A stretch of DNA of 64,000 nt from Bradyrhizobium sp. in8p8 (GCF_000426845.1 NZ_AUGD01000004.1:62001-126000); one strand, 5' to 3'. Shown: positions 34,762-43,687, counted from the stretch's first letter. Notes: generated from the sequence alone by a model not told the origin. A program made the numbers and translations.

Positions 34762-35565
34762 CTAAGGCCTTACCCCTATCGGCTCGTTTGCGCCCAGCAA
34801 CTCGACCTGTCCCACGAGGCGTATATCGATCCGCGGCCCCGTGTTCCCTTCGACCCAGCCTCGAATTCGAATACGTTTATTCTCCAAGGACTTAAGGGCG
34901 ATTCCGGCGCTTTCGAATGCCGGTAGCGTGCGCCTTGAAATAGTCGCCGCAAAGCTCCGTGTCCAGTTTCGCCCGAAGTTGAGGTAGGTCATTGCCCCAG
35001 CTTGCCGGACCGACAGGACCTTGCCCTCGACCACCGTAAAGCGCCCGATCTCCGCCAAAATATCGTCCGGACTTTCCGCGTTTTTTATGGCCGACGAGTC
35101 AGCCCAGCTGCCCATTTTTTGGCGCCGCGCTGCGGCTTCGGACGCCATCAAGACTGCCGCGCAGTCCCTGTCCACGATTTCGGCGGAGACCATGGCATCG
35201 CCCTGGGCCAGCAGCATGGCCTGCACCGACGTGTCGCTTCCGCCGATGAACAGCAGCGCGCCCTGGCGGCCGTATCGATCGGGCATGTCGTCGGGACTCC
35301 GCAGCGTCACGTCACGGCCGGCGAGCAGCGACACCAGCGCCTGCTTCGTGGCCGCCGTCGGCTCGATGCCGGCGAGGCGGACCTCGCGCCCGTCAGCGAG
35401 GCGCACGCTGCGCGGATCGATGATCGCCGCAACGCGGCCCTCGCCGATGGCTTCGAACTGGCAGGGCGCGGCGAACGCACAATGTCCGGCCACGAGCAGA
35501 AATGCGACGATGAGGTGAAGCCGTGGCGTCACGTGACCGGAGAGGTTGCGTTGTCTGCCGATCAT
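34762..35565 (-). CDS. Thermonuclease (SNase-like) family exported protein
   Basis: 267 residues. An N-terminal signal (LHLIVAFLLVAGHCAFAAPC) is followed by an SNase-type OB fold: GRVAAIIDPRSVRLADGREV, RLAGIEP, LAGRDVTLRS, then DRYGRQGALLFI and DTSVQAMLLAQGDAMVSAE. The usual catalytic Glu after RLxGI is not at its normal place (RLAGIEPTAAT), so nuclease activity is uncertain. A second beta domain (VVEGKVLSVRQAGAMTYLNF) is nucleic-acid-binding-like. The start is ambiguous: ATG at 35565 or GTG at 35532. Confidence 0.8.
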   Translation of the reverse strand: MIGRQRNLSGHVTPRLHLIVAFLLVAGHCAFAAPCQFEAIGEGRVAAIIDPRSVRLADGREVRLAGIEPTAATKQALVSLLAGRDVTLRSPDDMPDRYGRQGALLFIGGSDTSVQAMLLAQGDAMVSAEIVDRDCAAVLMASEAAARRQKMGSWADSSAIKNAESPDDILAEIGRFTVVEGKVLSVRQAGAMTYLNFGRNWTRSFAATISRRTLPAFESAGIALKSLENKRIRIRGWVEGNTGPRIDIRLVGQVELLGANEPIGVRP

Positions 35566-35627
35566 AGCTCAAGCGTGCTGGATCGCGAAGAGACGGTTGT
35601 GTGACCTCTCGCTGTTGCCCCACATCC

Positions 35628-35706
35628 GTCACTGCGAGCGCAGCGAAGCAAATCCAGACTCATTCCATCGTGAGATCCTGGATTGCTTCGCTGCGCTCGC
35701 AATGAC
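35628..35706. repeat. Palindromic intergenic repeat (gcgagcgcagcgaagcaa type)
   Basis: GTCACTGCGAGCGCAGCGAA and GCAAATCCAG are mirrored by CTGGATTGCTTCGC and TGCGCTCGCAATGAC. The remaining 341-base gap between the SNase-like gene and the binding-protein gene holds only promoter sequence. Confidence 0.8.
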
Positions 35707-35906
35707 GCGTGGAAACCTTCGTGGCCGACTCGCCATTCCGTTTTGCGGAAATCATGCGCGGCAATTCTGCTATCGCAACCCCCTCGCGCTTGCTGCGCTG
35801 TTGCGCATGCGGCATGATTGCGGCAATAGCAAACACCCATCTGCTATAGCCAAGAGCAATACCAAGCCGCCATCAGAGTACGGCGCGATAAGGGAGGTTG
35901 TTTTCG

Positions 35907-37112
35907 ATGAAGATGATTTTGTCCGGCATTTTTGCCGCCGCGTTTGCCCTCAATGCGAGCGCCGCGCAGGCCCAGGACAAGCCGCCGCTGAAGATCGGCG
36001 GCATCCTCGACATGTCGAGCCTCTATGCCGACATCACGGGTCCCGGCAGCGAGACCGCGGCCAAGATGGCCGTCGAGGATTTCGGCGGTGAGGTGCTGGG
36101 GCGCAAGATCCAGGTGCTGGCAGCCGATCATCTCAACAAGGCCGATCTGTCCGCCAACATCGCCCGCGACATGCTCGACAATCAGGGCGTCGAGATGATC
36201 TACGACGTGGCGGCCTCCGCGACCGCGCTCGCCGCCGGCGAGATCGCGAAAGCGCGCAACAAGATCATCATGTTCAACGGTCCGGGCTCGATCCGTCTCT
36301 CCAACGAGGCCTGCGGCCCCTACACCATCCACTACGTGTTCGACACCTACGGTCAGGCCAACGTCACCGGCCTTGCGGCCGTGAAGTCGGGCCTTGACAG
36401 CTGGTTCTTCCTTACCGCCGACTACGCCTTCGGACAGGATCTGGAGAAGGACACCAGCGCGGTCGTGACCAAGACCGGCGGCAAGGTGCTCGGCAGCGTG
36501 CGCCATCCGCTCAACACGTCGGATTTCTCGTCCTTCCTGCTCCAGGCCCAGGCTTCCAAGGCCAAGGTGATCGGGCTCGCCAATGCCGGCGGCGACACTA
36601 TCAACGCCATCAAGCAGGCGGCGGAGTTCGGCATCACCAAGGGCGGCCAGAAGGTCTCGCCGTTGCTCGCCTTCGTCACCGATATCGACTCGATCGGGCT
36701 GGAGACCGCACAGGGCTTGCTGCTTGCGGAAGCGTTCTACTGGGACCTCAACGACGATACGCGCGCATTCTCCAAGCGCTTCATGGAGCGCACCAAGCGG
36801 GTGCCGACCTCGGCGCAGGCCGGGGTCTATTCCTCGGTCACGCATTACCTGAAGGCGGTGAAGGCGGCCGGCACCACCGACGCCGCGGCCGTGATCAAGG
36901 TGATGAAGGAGACGCCGATCAACGACTTCTTCGCCAAGAATGGCAAGATCCGCGAGGACGGCCGCATGATTCACGACATGTACCTGTTCGAGGTGAAGAA
37001 GCCCTCGGAGTCGAAGGGCCGCTGGGATGACTACAAGCTGATTGCCACCGTGCCCGGCGCCGAGGCGTTCCAGCCGCTGGAGCAGTCGCGCTGCCCGCTG
37101 GTGAAGAAATAA
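35907..37112 (+). CDS. ABC transporter substrate-binding protein (LivK-like, branched-chain amino acid type)
   Basis: 401 residues; start MKMILSGIFAAAFALNAS with GGAGG 10 bases upstream (a TTG nine bases earlier is less likely). Signal cleaved near AQAQD. LKIGGILDMSSLYADITGPG and AVEDFGGEVLGRKIQVLAAD are the type I periplasmic binding-protein opening, and FFLTADYAFGQDLEKDTSAV the middle motif. No permease or ATPase genes are adjacent, so the partner transporter lies elsewhere. An enoyl-CoA hydratase follows after a repeat; aromatic or acyl ligands are also common for this family. Confidence 0.9.
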   Translation: MKMILSGIFAAAFALNASAAQAQDKPPLKIGGILDMSSLYADITGPGSETAAKMAVEDFGGEVLGRKIQVLAADHLNKADLSANIARDMLDNQGVEMIYDVAASATALAAGEIAKARNKIIMFNGPGSIRLSNEACGPYTIHYVFDTYGQANVTGLAAVKSGLDSWFFLTADYAFGQDLEKDTSAVVTKTGGKVLGSVRHPLNTSDFSSFLLQAQASKAKVIGLANAGGDTINAIKQAAEFGITKGGQKVSPLLAFVTDIDSIGLETAQGLLLAEAFYWDLNDDTRAFSKRFMERTKRVPTSAQAGVYSSVTHYLKAVKAAGTTDAAAVIKVMKETPINDFFAKNGKIREDGRMIHDMYLFEVKKPSESKGRWDDYKLIATVPGAEAFQPLEQSRCPLVKK

Positions 37113-37117
37113 GCCTC

Positions 37118-37205
37118 GTCGTTGCGAGCGAAGCGAAGCAAGCCAGAGACGTTTCCGCAGAGACGGTCTGGACTGCTTCGTCGCTTCGCTCCTCGCAATG
37201 ACGGC
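37118..37205. repeat. Palindromic intergenic repeat (cgttgcgagcgaagcgaagc type)
   Basis: CGTCGTTGCGAGCGAAGCGA and AAGCCAGAG on the left mirror CTGGACTGCTTCGTCGCTTC and CTCGCAATGACGGCG. Third copy of the family at 11321 and 35628. Confidence 0.75.
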
Positions 37206-37243
37206 GTGGTGAGAGCTAAATCAAAAAACAAGGGAGACGTCCT

Positions 37244-38035
37244 GTGAGCAACGACATGGTCTTGCAAAAGCTCGAAGGCGGGCTGCTCACCATCACGATG
37301 AATCGCCCGGAGCGGAAGAACGCGCTGAACCCCGAGATGGTCGTCGGGCTGGTCGAAGCGGCACGACGCGCAGCCGACGATCCCGAGGTGCGGGCGGTGC
37401 TGTTCAAGGGTGCGGGCGGCTCCTTCTGTGTCGGCGGCGATGTCAAGTCGATGGCGGCAGGCCGCGCACCGCTGCCGTTCGAAGTGAAAATGGCCAACCT
37501 GCGCCGCGGCATGGAGGTCTCGCGCATCCTGCACCAGATGCCGAAGCCGGTGGTGGCCCAGCTCGACGGTGCGGCGGCCGGCGCGGGGCTGTCGATGGCG
37601 CTGGCCTGTGACCTGCGCATCGCCTCCGAATCCTGCAAGATCACCACGGCCTTCGCCAAGGTCGGCTTCTCCGGCGATTACGGCGGGACTTATTTCCTGA
37701 CGCAGCTGCTCGGCAGCGCCCGGGCGCGCGAGCTCTATCTGATGTCGCCGGTGCTGACGGCGAAGGAAGCACATGCGATCGGCATGGTGACGAAGGTGAT
37801 GCCCGACGCCGAGATCGACGCCGCCGCGCACGAACTGGCGCTGTCGCTGGCGCAGGGCCCGTCGATCGCGCTCGGCTTCATCAAGCGCAACATCAACAAT
37901 GCCGAGCATCTGGCGCTGGAGGATTGCTTCGACGGCGAAGCGATCCATCACACCCGTTGCGGCGATACCGAGGACCACAAGGAGGCCGCAAAGGCCTTCG
38001 TCGAGAAGCGCAAGCCCACCTTCAAGGGCGCATGA
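37244..38035 (+). CDS. Enoyl-CoA hydratase/isomerase family protein
   Basis: 263 residues, GTG start after CAAGGGAGA. Crotonase fold: LTITMNRPERKNALNPEMVV, oxyanion-hole block GGSFCVGGDVKSMAAG, and AQLDGAAAGAGLSMALACDL with IASESCKITTAFAKVGFSGD at the usual catalytic region. Hydrates or isomerises an acyl-CoA in the cytoplasm. Its stop overlaps the next gene's ATG by 4 bases. Substrate unknown. Confidence 0.93.
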   Translation: MSNDMVLQKLEGGLLTITMNRPERKNALNPEMVVGLVEAARRAADDPEVRAVLFKGAGGSFCVGGDVKSMAAGRAPLPFEVKMANLRRGMEVSRILHQMPKPVVAQLDGAAAGAGLSMALACDLRIASESCKITTAFAKVGFSGDYGGTYFLTQLLGSARARELYLMSPVLTAKEAHAIGMVTKVMPDAEIDAAAHELALSLAQGPSIALGFIKRNINNAEHLALEDCFDGEAIHHTRCGDTEDHKEAAKAFVEKRKPTFKGA

Positions 38036-38787
38036 CGATGGCGCCCTATATGCGGCTGCGGCAGATCTGCCTGGTTGCGCCGCAGCTCGAGCCCGTCATC
38101 TCGGACATCGCCGAGATCATGGGCCTTGCGGTCTGCTACCGCGATGGCAATGTCGCAAAATACGGCCTGGAGAATGCGCTGCTCCCGGTCGACACGATCC
38201 TGCTGGAGGTGGTCGCGCCGTTCAAGGACGGCACCACGGCCGGCCGCTTCATCGAGAAGACCGGCGGCCGCGGCGGCTACATGGCGATCTTCTGCTGCAA
38301 CGATCCCGACGAGCGCGGCCGCAACGCCAACGCGATGGGCGTGCGCACCGCCAATGTCATCGACCATGCGCCCTATCACGGCGTCCAGCTCCACCCGCGC
38401 GACTGCCGCGCCGCCTTCATCGAATTCAACCACACCGAAGGCAGCGACGACATCCTCGGCGCCTATCCGCCGGCGGGACCGGACTGGCAGAAATTCATCC
38501 GCAAGGATGTGACGCAGGCGCTGACGGCGGTGGAGATGCAAAGCCCGGATCCGGCGGGGCTCGCGGAGCACTGGGGCAAGATCATCGGTGTTGCGCCGAG
38601 TGGCGATGCCGAACTGAGGCTGCCGAACGCCACCTTCCGCTTCGTCAAAGGCCGCAGCGAGATCATGAGCGCACTGGAGTTCCGGGTCGCCGATGCTGCT
38701 CGTGTGCTGCATGCCGCGCGGGCGAAAGGCGTTGCGGTGACCGGAAATGAGTTCTTGTTGGGCGGTGCGACGTTTCGCGTTGCTTGA
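38032..38787 (+). CDS. VOC superfamily (glyoxalase-like) protein
   Basis: 251 residues; ATG overlaps the preceding TGA (ATGA), so it is translationally coupled to the enoyl-CoA hydratase. Two repeated beta-alpha-beta-beta-beta modules: YMRLRQICLVAPQLEPVISD to RAAFIEFNHTEGSDD, then VTQALTAVEMQSPDPAGLAE to SALEFRVADA. The His/Glu metal ligands of VOC enzymes are plausible in VQLHPRDCRAAFIEFNH. It could be an isomerase, lyase or dioxygenase acting on the same CoA pathway. Confidence 0.82.
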   Translation: MTMAPYMRLRQICLVAPQLEPVISDIAEIMGLAVCYRDGNVAKYGLENALLPVDTILLEVVAPFKDGTTAGRFIEKTGGRGGYMAIFCCNDPDERGRNANAMGVRTANVIDHAPYHGVQLHPRDCRAAFIEFNHTEGSDDILGAYPPAGPDWQKFIRKDVTQALTAVEMQSPDPAGLAEHWGKIIGVAPSGDAELRLPNATFRFVKGRSEIMSALEFRVADAARVLHAARAKGVAVTGNEFLLGGATFRVA

Positions 38788-38809
38788 GCCGCTTCATCGT
38801 TATCCGTCA

Positions 38810-38844
38810 CCCTGAGGCGCTCGCCTCTTCGGCGAGTCTCAGGG
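38810..38844. terminator. Strong hairpin after the VOC gene
   Basis: CCCTGAG...CTCGCC-TCTTC-GGCGAG-T-CTCAGGG: two stacked stems 23 bases past the stop. No T run. It is part of a repeat-like region that extends to about 38940 between two convergent genes. Confidence 0.5.
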
Positions 38845-38976
38845 GCGACGTTGCGGGCGGAGCCGTTCATCCTTCGAGACTCTCTGCACGTGCTGTGCGC
38901 CGTGCAGCCCGCGCCCTCAGGATCCAAGGTCCGATGGCGCGGCCGCTCAGGGATGGAACAGGGGCGAGAAGAGACG

Positions 38977-39789
38977 CTACCGTCCCTTGAAGTTCGCGAC
39001 CCGCCGCTCTTCGGTCGCCTTCACGCCTTCCTTGAAGTCTTCCGTGGCGCGCAGGCGCGTCTGCTCGGCGAGCTCGTGGTTGGTCGCGGCCATGACGCGG
39101 TCGGCGAGGCCGGCGCGCATGGTGGCGCGAGTCGAGAGCAGGCCGAGCGGGGAGCATTCGGCGATCTCGCCAGCGAGCTTCATCGCGGCCGCCTTCACCT
39201 GATCCTGCGGCACCAGCTCGTTGGCGAGGCCCCACTTCACCGCCTCTTCGCCGGTGACGCGGCGGCTGGTGTAGAACATCAGCTCGGCGTTGTTCTTGCC
39301 GATCAGTTCCGGCAGCGTCACGGTCAGGCCGAAGCCGGGATGGAAGCCGAGCTTGGTGAAGTTTGCGGAGAAGCGCGCTTCGGGACAGGTGACGCGGAAA
39401 TCCGCCGAGACGGCCAGGCCCAGACCGCCGCCAATGGCGGCGCCCTGCACGGCCGCGACGATCGGCTTCTTGGCGCGGAAGATGCGGACGGCCTGGATGT
39501 AGAGATGGTTGATCGGGCCGAGACTGTCGGCCGGATCGCCCTTCTTCTCGGCCTCTTGAGCCTCCTGGGCCTGCCGCGCCGGATCGCCGAAATTGGCGCC
39601 GGCGCAGAACGCCTTGCCCTGCGCGGAGAGAACGGAAGCGCGGATCTCGATGTCGCGGTCGAACTCCTCCAGCGCATCCGCGATCTGGTTGATCAGCGAA
39701 ATGTCGAAGAAGTTCAGCGGCGGGCGGCGGATCTCGATGGTGCCGACATGCCCGACCTTCTCGACGCCGATATCTTTATAGGTGCTCAT
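38977..39789 (-). CDS. Enoyl-CoA hydratase/isomerase family protein
   Basis: 270 residues; GGAGA precedes the ATG. Crotonase signatures: GTIEIRRPPLNFFDISLINQ, VLSAQGKAFCAGANFGDPAR, AVQGAAIGGGLGLAVSADFR and EARFSANFTKLGFHPGFGLT. The Glu at the usual second catalytic site is not obvious. Downstream of the acyl-CoA dehydrogenase pair on the same strand, separated by a repeat; it may take their product. Confidence 0.92.
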   Translation of the reverse strand: MSTYKDIGVEKVGHVGTIEIRRPPLNFFDISLINQIADALEEFDRDIEIRASVLSAQGKAFCAGANFGDPARQAQEAQEAEKKGDPADSLGPINHLYIQAVRIFRAKKPIVAAVQGAAIGGGLGLAVSADFRVTCPEARFSANFTKLGFHPGFGLTVTLPELIGKNNAELMFYTSRRVTGEEAVKWGLANELVPQDQVKAAAMKLAGEIAECSPLGLLSTRATMRAGLADRVMAATNHELAEQTRLRATEDFKEGVKATEERRVANFKGR

Positions 39790-39820
39790 TTTTAGTCTCC
39801 AGTATCTCAGTAGCGAAGAA

Positions 39821-39942
39821 CCACCTCTCCCATCGGGAGAGGTCGATTTGCGCCAGCAGATCGGGTGAGGGGATCAGCTTAGCGTGGGACCCTAACCCCT
39901 CACCCGGCGCTACGCGCCGACCTCTCCCGACGGGAGAGGTGG
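39821..39942. repeat. Inverted repeat (ccacctctcccatcgggaga type)
   Basis: CCACCTCTCCCATCGGGAGA at the left end mirrors CTCTCCCGACGGGAGAGGTG at the right; GATCGGGTGAGGGG pairs with CCCCTCACCCGGC inside. A rhizobial intergenic repeat between the enoyl-CoA hydratase and acyl-CoA dehydrogenase genes. Confidence 0.8.
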
Positions 39943-39973
39943 ACGGAGCGCGGGGCGAAGCTTTCGATCCCAT

Positions 39974-41134
39974 CTATCGCAGGCCAAGTCCGCGGGCGAT
40001 GATGCCGCGCAGCACTTCCGTGGTGCCGCCCTGGATGGTGAGTTTCGGCGCGGTCTTGATGGCGAAGTCGAGCTGCCGCTCCAGGGTCTCGCGGTTGGTC
40101 GCGGTCTCCTCGACGAAGGCGGCGAGATCGCGCACGCGATGCGGCAGCTGCTGCTCCCAGACGGTGCCGATGTCCTTGACGATCGAGGCCTCCACCACCG
40201 GCTCCTTGCCCGCTTCCAGCATGCCGGCAACGGAGACCGACATGCGCCGCATCGTATGGAGTTGCGCGACGAGGCGCCCGATGCCCTCGGCGCTGCGTGT
40301 ATCGGGATCGGGGCCGACCGCGCGGACGAGCTCGGTGAGCACGTAATAGGTCTCGAGGAAGCGCTCGGGGCCGGAACGTTCATAGGCGAGCTCGCTCGTC
40401 GCCTGCTTCCAGGCACCGTCGACCTCGCCGAGCACGTGATCATCGGGGATGAAGTAATCGGTGAAGACGACTTCGTTGAACTCGTACTGGCCGGTGATCT
40501 GGCCGATCGGGTTCACCTTGATGCCCGGCTGCTTCATCTTGACCAGAAATTGGGTCAGGCCGTGGCGGCGGTTCTCCTTGGTCGGCGGCGAGGTCCGGAA
40601 GATCGCGATCATGTAGTCGGCGATGTGCGCCGACGAGGTCCAGATCTTGGTGCCGTTGATGAGATAGCCGCCGTCGGTCTTGGTCGCGCGCGTCTTCGCG
40701 GCGAACAAATCGGAGCCCGAGTTCGGCTCGCTCATGCCGATGGCGAAACAGATCTCGCCGCGGCAGATGCGGGGCAGGATGTCCATCTTGATGTGCTCGG
40801 GCGCATATTTCAGCAGCACCGGTCCGCTCTGACGATCGGCCACGAAGAAGCGCCGCGTCGGCGCGTTGGCGACACGCATTTCCTCGGTCACGACATAGCG
40901 TTCGAGGAAGGAGCGCTCCTGGCCGCCATATTTCTTCGGCCAGGTCATCCCCAGCCAGCCTTTGGCGCCGACCCGGCGGGAAAATTCCGGCGCATCGGTG
41001 TCTTCGCGGTTGGGCTGGTGCGGATCGAAGGTGCCGGCGGCGATCTCCTCCGCAAGGAAGGCGCGCACTTCCTTGCGCAATTGCTCGCACTTCTCGGGGA
41101 GGCGGATCGGATCGAAACGGAGGGCAGCGGTCAT
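39974..41134 (-). CDS. Acyl-CoA dehydrogenase (large partner of a pair)
   Basis: 386 residues; GGGAGA precedes ATG. FAD-dependent fold: GAKGWLGMTWPKKYGGQERS, CFAIGMSEPNSGSDLFAAKT, GYLINGTKIWTSSAHIADYM, and the end KLTIQGGTTEVLRGIIARGL. Introduces a double bond into an acyl-CoA and passes electrons to ETF. The second, shorter acyl-CoA dehydrogenase ends 15 bases upstream, and the two are very unlike, as in heteromeric dehydrogenases. Confidence 0.93.
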   Translation of the reverse strand: MTAALRFDPIRLPEKCEQLRKEVRAFLAEEIAAGTFDPHQPNREDTDAPEFSRRVGAKGWLGMTWPKKYGGQERSFLERYVVTEEMRVANAPTRRFFVADRQSGPVLLKYAPEHIKMDILPRICRGEICFAIGMSEPNSGSDLFAAKTRATKTDGGYLINGTKIWTSSAHIADYMIAIFRTSPPTKENRRHGLTQFLVKMKQPGIKVNPIGQITGQYEFNEVVFTDYFIPDDHVLGEVDGAWKQATSELAYERSGPERFLETYYVLTELVRAVGPDPDTRSAEGIGRLVAQLHTMRRMSVSVAGMLEAGKEPVVEASIVKDIGTVWEQQLPHRVRDLAAFVEETATNRETLERQLDFAIKTAPKLTIQGGTTEVLRGIIARGLGLR

Positions 41135-41149
41135 TGTGTATCTCCCGGA

Positions 41150-42214
41150 TCAGCGCGACGCCACGAGCGGCCACAATTCGTCGGCGCCGCGGTTTGCGAC
41201 CAGCTTGCCGAGCTCGACCGCCCAGTAGCTTTCCGAGCCGAAATCGTCGCGCCAGGCCAGCGCGCGCAGGGAATAACGGTGCAGGATGTGCTCCATGGTG
41301 AAGCCGATGGCGCCGTGAACCTGATGCGCGATGCCGCCGCCTCTCTCCGCGGCTTCGGCGCAGCGGATCTTGGCCGAGGCGGCTTCGAGATAGACCTCGT
41401 CGTTGAACGACTTTGCATTCGCGATGGCGTCGGCCGCGGATGTTGCAGCGGCCAGCGCTGCGGCGGATTCGCCGGCAAGGCGCGCGAGATTGTGCTGCAC
41501 GGCCTGGAATTTCGAGATCTTCTTCTCGAAAGCGACGCGCTCGTTGGAATAGCGCACGGAGATGTCGAGCATGGACTCCAGCGCACCCGCGATCTGAAGG
41601 CTGCGTACAACGCCGCCCATCAGCATCAGATTGGTCTGGTCGAGGCCTTTCGGCGCAGGCTTGATGGTGACGGGCTGGACCCTGTCGAGCGTCACGGTGT
41701 CGCTGTGGTCATAGCCAACGTTGAGGCCCGCCTCGATGCGCACCTTGGCCGCATCGACCAGGGCGATGGAAACGCCGTCCTTGCTGTGCACCAGCACCGC
41801 AAAGTGCTTCGCCGCCTTGGCAAATGGCACGCCGCGCGCGCGGCCGGAAAGCGCGCCGTCGGCATCGAGCGTTACACGGTCCTTCGGTGAGGCCGGCAGC
41901 ACCGTCATCTCGCCTTCGGGCGAGGCGATCTTCGCCTGCGCCAGCAGCCAGCCTGCCAGCATGGTCTCGGCCAGGGGAACCGCGACGGCGAAACGCCCCG
42001 CGGCATTCAGCAAGGCAAAGCCATCGGCAAGGCTGGCAGCGGAGCCGCCGAGATCGTCGGGCACCCAGGCCAGCGGCAGGCCGGCTTCGCTCAGCGCCTG
42101 CCACAGCGGCGCCTGCCATGAATCTTTCTTGTCGTTGTTGATGGTTTGCGGATCGGCGAGATCGGCGAAGATCTTCTCCGCGGTCTCGACGACGATATTG
42201 TCACTCTCCGCCAC
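41150..42214 (-). CDS. Acyl-CoA dehydrogenase (small, divergent partner)
   Basis: 354 residues from GTG (AESDNIVVETAEKIFADL), chosen because GGGGAA lies just upstream; the longer open frame starting at 42298 or 42343 adds a Pro/Arg-rich stretch unlike the family. Short N-terminal domain (LGGSAASLADGFALLNAAGR), reduced middle domain, and C-terminal helices (SLQIAGALESMLDISVRYSN, FQAVQHNLARLAGESA, VHGAIGFTMEHILHRYSLRA). Probably forms a complex with the larger dehydrogenase. Confidence 0.88.
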   Translation of the reverse strand: MAESDNIVVETAEKIFADLADPQTINNDKKDSWQAPLWQALSEAGLPLAWVPDDLGGSAASLADGFALLNAAGRFAVAVPLAETMLAGWLLAQAKIASPEGEMTVLPASPKDRVTLDADGALSGRARGVPFAKAAKHFAVLVHSKDGVSIALVDAAKVRIEAGLNVGYDHSDTVTLDRVQPVTIKPAPKGLDQTNLMLMGGVVRSLQIAGALESMLDISVRYSNERVAFEKKISKFQAVQHNLARLAGESAAALAAATSAADAIANAKSFNDEVYLEAASAKIRCAEAAERGGGIAHQVHGAIGFTMEHILHRYSLRALAWRDDFGSESYWAVELGKLVANRGADELWPLVASR

Positions 42215-42457
42215 AGCGTTCCCCGTGTTTTGCCCATTGGCGCGCCCCTTCGGGCGGCGCGCAGGCTCTTCTTGCGCCCGATGATCCGAAAAAGCCATGG
42301 CCCTGACAAGCGTTGATCGCAGATCAACCTGCGGCCTGGGCATGGGCGCGAGGACCGCAGAAGACTAATTCCGCTTAGCGGAGTTTGCTCGATTTGCAGG
42401 GCGCGGCAAACTCGCTAAACAGGATGCCGACGTCAGAACAGGGGAAGGAATTTCAGG

Positions 42458-43243
42458 ATGGCAAAGGACGGCTTGTGCGCAATCGTGACGGGGTCGGCGT
42501 CCGGTCTCGGCGCGGCGACTGCGGAAATTCTCGCCCGGAGCGGAGCGCGGCTCGTCATCAACTATTCGTCGAGCCAGAAAGAGGCCGAGGCCACGGCCGA
42601 GCTCTGCCGCAAGGCCGGCGCCGCGGAGGTCCTGGTCGCGCAGGGCGACGTCTCCAGGGATGACGATTGTCGCAAGATCGTGGCTGCCGCTGCGCCCTGG
42701 GGCCGGCTGGATATCCTCGTCAACAATGCCGGCACCACCAAGCATGTCGCTCACGCCGATCTCGATGGATTGTCAGCGGAGGACTTCCAGCGGATCTACG
42801 GCGTCAACACCATCGGCCCGTTCCAGATGGTGCGCGCTGCGCGCAGCCTGCTCGAGGCCGGCGCCAAGGCTTCGGAGCGACCGTCCGCGGTGGTCAACGT
42901 CTCCTCGGTCGCCGGCATCAGCGGCGTCGGCTCGTCGATCGCCTACGCCGCGAGCAAGGGCGCGCTCAATACCATGACGCTGTCACTGTCGCGCGCGCTG
43001 GCGCCGCTGATCCGCGTCAACACGGTCTGCCCCGGCTATATCGACACGCCCTGGTTCACCAAGGGCCGCGGCGAGGCCGGCGCCAAGCAGGTGCGCGACA
43101 GCGTGGTGGCCAAAGTGCCGCTGAAGGTCGCGTCGACAGCGGAAGACATCGCCCAGCTCGTCTGCTTCCTGGCAATGCCGGCCTCCAGCAACATGACCGG
43201 CGAAGTCGTGCGCATGGATGCGGGCATGCATTTAGTGACGTGA
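42458..43243 (+). CDS. SDR family oxidoreductase
   Basis: 261 residues. Classical SDR: nucleotide motif VTGSASGLGAATAEI (TGxxxGxG), DILVNNAGTTKHV, catalytic Ser in VVNVSSVAGISGVGS, YxxxK as AYAASKGALN, and the C-terminal SSNMTGEVVRMDAGMH. NAD(P)-dependent dehydrogenase or reductase, substrate unknown. Divergent from the acyl-CoA dehydrogenase pair across about 240 bases with no visible gene. Confidence 0.93.
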   Translation: MAKDGLCAIVTGSASGLGAATAEILARSGARLVINYSSSQKEAEATAELCRKAGAAEVLVAQGDVSRDDDCRKIVAAAAPWGRLDILVNNAGTTKHVAHADLDGLSAEDFQRIYGVNTIGPFQMVRAARSLLEAGAKASERPSAVVNVSSVAGISGVGSSIAYAASKGALNTMTLSLSRALAPLIRVNTVCPGYIDTPWFTKGRGEAGAKQVRDSVVAKVPLKVASTAEDIAQLVCFLAMPASSNMTGEVVRMDAGMHLVT

Positions 43244-43260
43244 TTGGCGCGCTCTTTCCC

Positions 43261-43346
43261 CGTCATGGCCCGGCTTGACCGGGCGATCCACGCGTTGCCG
43301 CGTGGATCGAAAGACGTGGATGCCCGGGGCAAGCCCGGGCATGACG
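43261..43346. repeat. Palindromic intergenic repeat (cgtcatggcccggcttgacc type)
   Basis: CGTCATGGCCCGGCTTGACC on the left mirrors GGCAAGCCCGGGCATGACG on the right; CCACGCGTTGCCGCGTGG forms an inner hairpin. Same family as 803-880 and 17012-17114. Confidence 0.8.
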
Positions 43347-43385
43347 ATGTGGAGACGGTTCGCCGTCTCTGGGCGTTTCGAGTTG

Positions 43386-43658
43386 TTATCCCTTGATCAC
43401 GCCGCTCGCCACCAGCCGATTCCAGATGAACAGCACCACCACCGCGCCGATGGTTGCGGTGATGAAGCCTGCGCCCTGGTCGGGGTTGTAGTGGCCGATG
43501 GCCTGGCCGAGCCAGGTGGCGAGAAACGCGCCGGCGATGCCGAGGATGGTGGTGAGGATGAAGCCGCTCGGATTGTTCGGCCCCGGTGCGAGCCAGCGCG
43601 CGATGAGGCCGGCGACGAAGCCGACGACGATGATCCACAACAGGCCGCCCATGCTCAT
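43386..43658 (-). CDS. GlsB/YeaQ/YmgE family stress-response membrane protein
   Basis: 90 residues; GGGGAG precedes ATG. Three TM segments with the family's glycine pattern: GLLWIIVVGFVAGLIARWLA, LTTILGIAGAFLATWLGQAI, and ITATIGAVVVLFIWNRLVAS. Members are small transglycosylase-associated inner-membrane proteins induced by stress; the mechanism is unknown. Confidence 0.93.
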   Translation of the reverse strand: MSMGGLLWIIVVGFVAGLIARWLAPGPNNPSGFILTTILGIAGAFLATWLGQAIGHYNPDQGAGFITATIGAVVVLFIWNRLVASGVIKG

Positions 43659-43687
43659 GATTGTGCTCCCCTTCCTGAGAACGCTTG

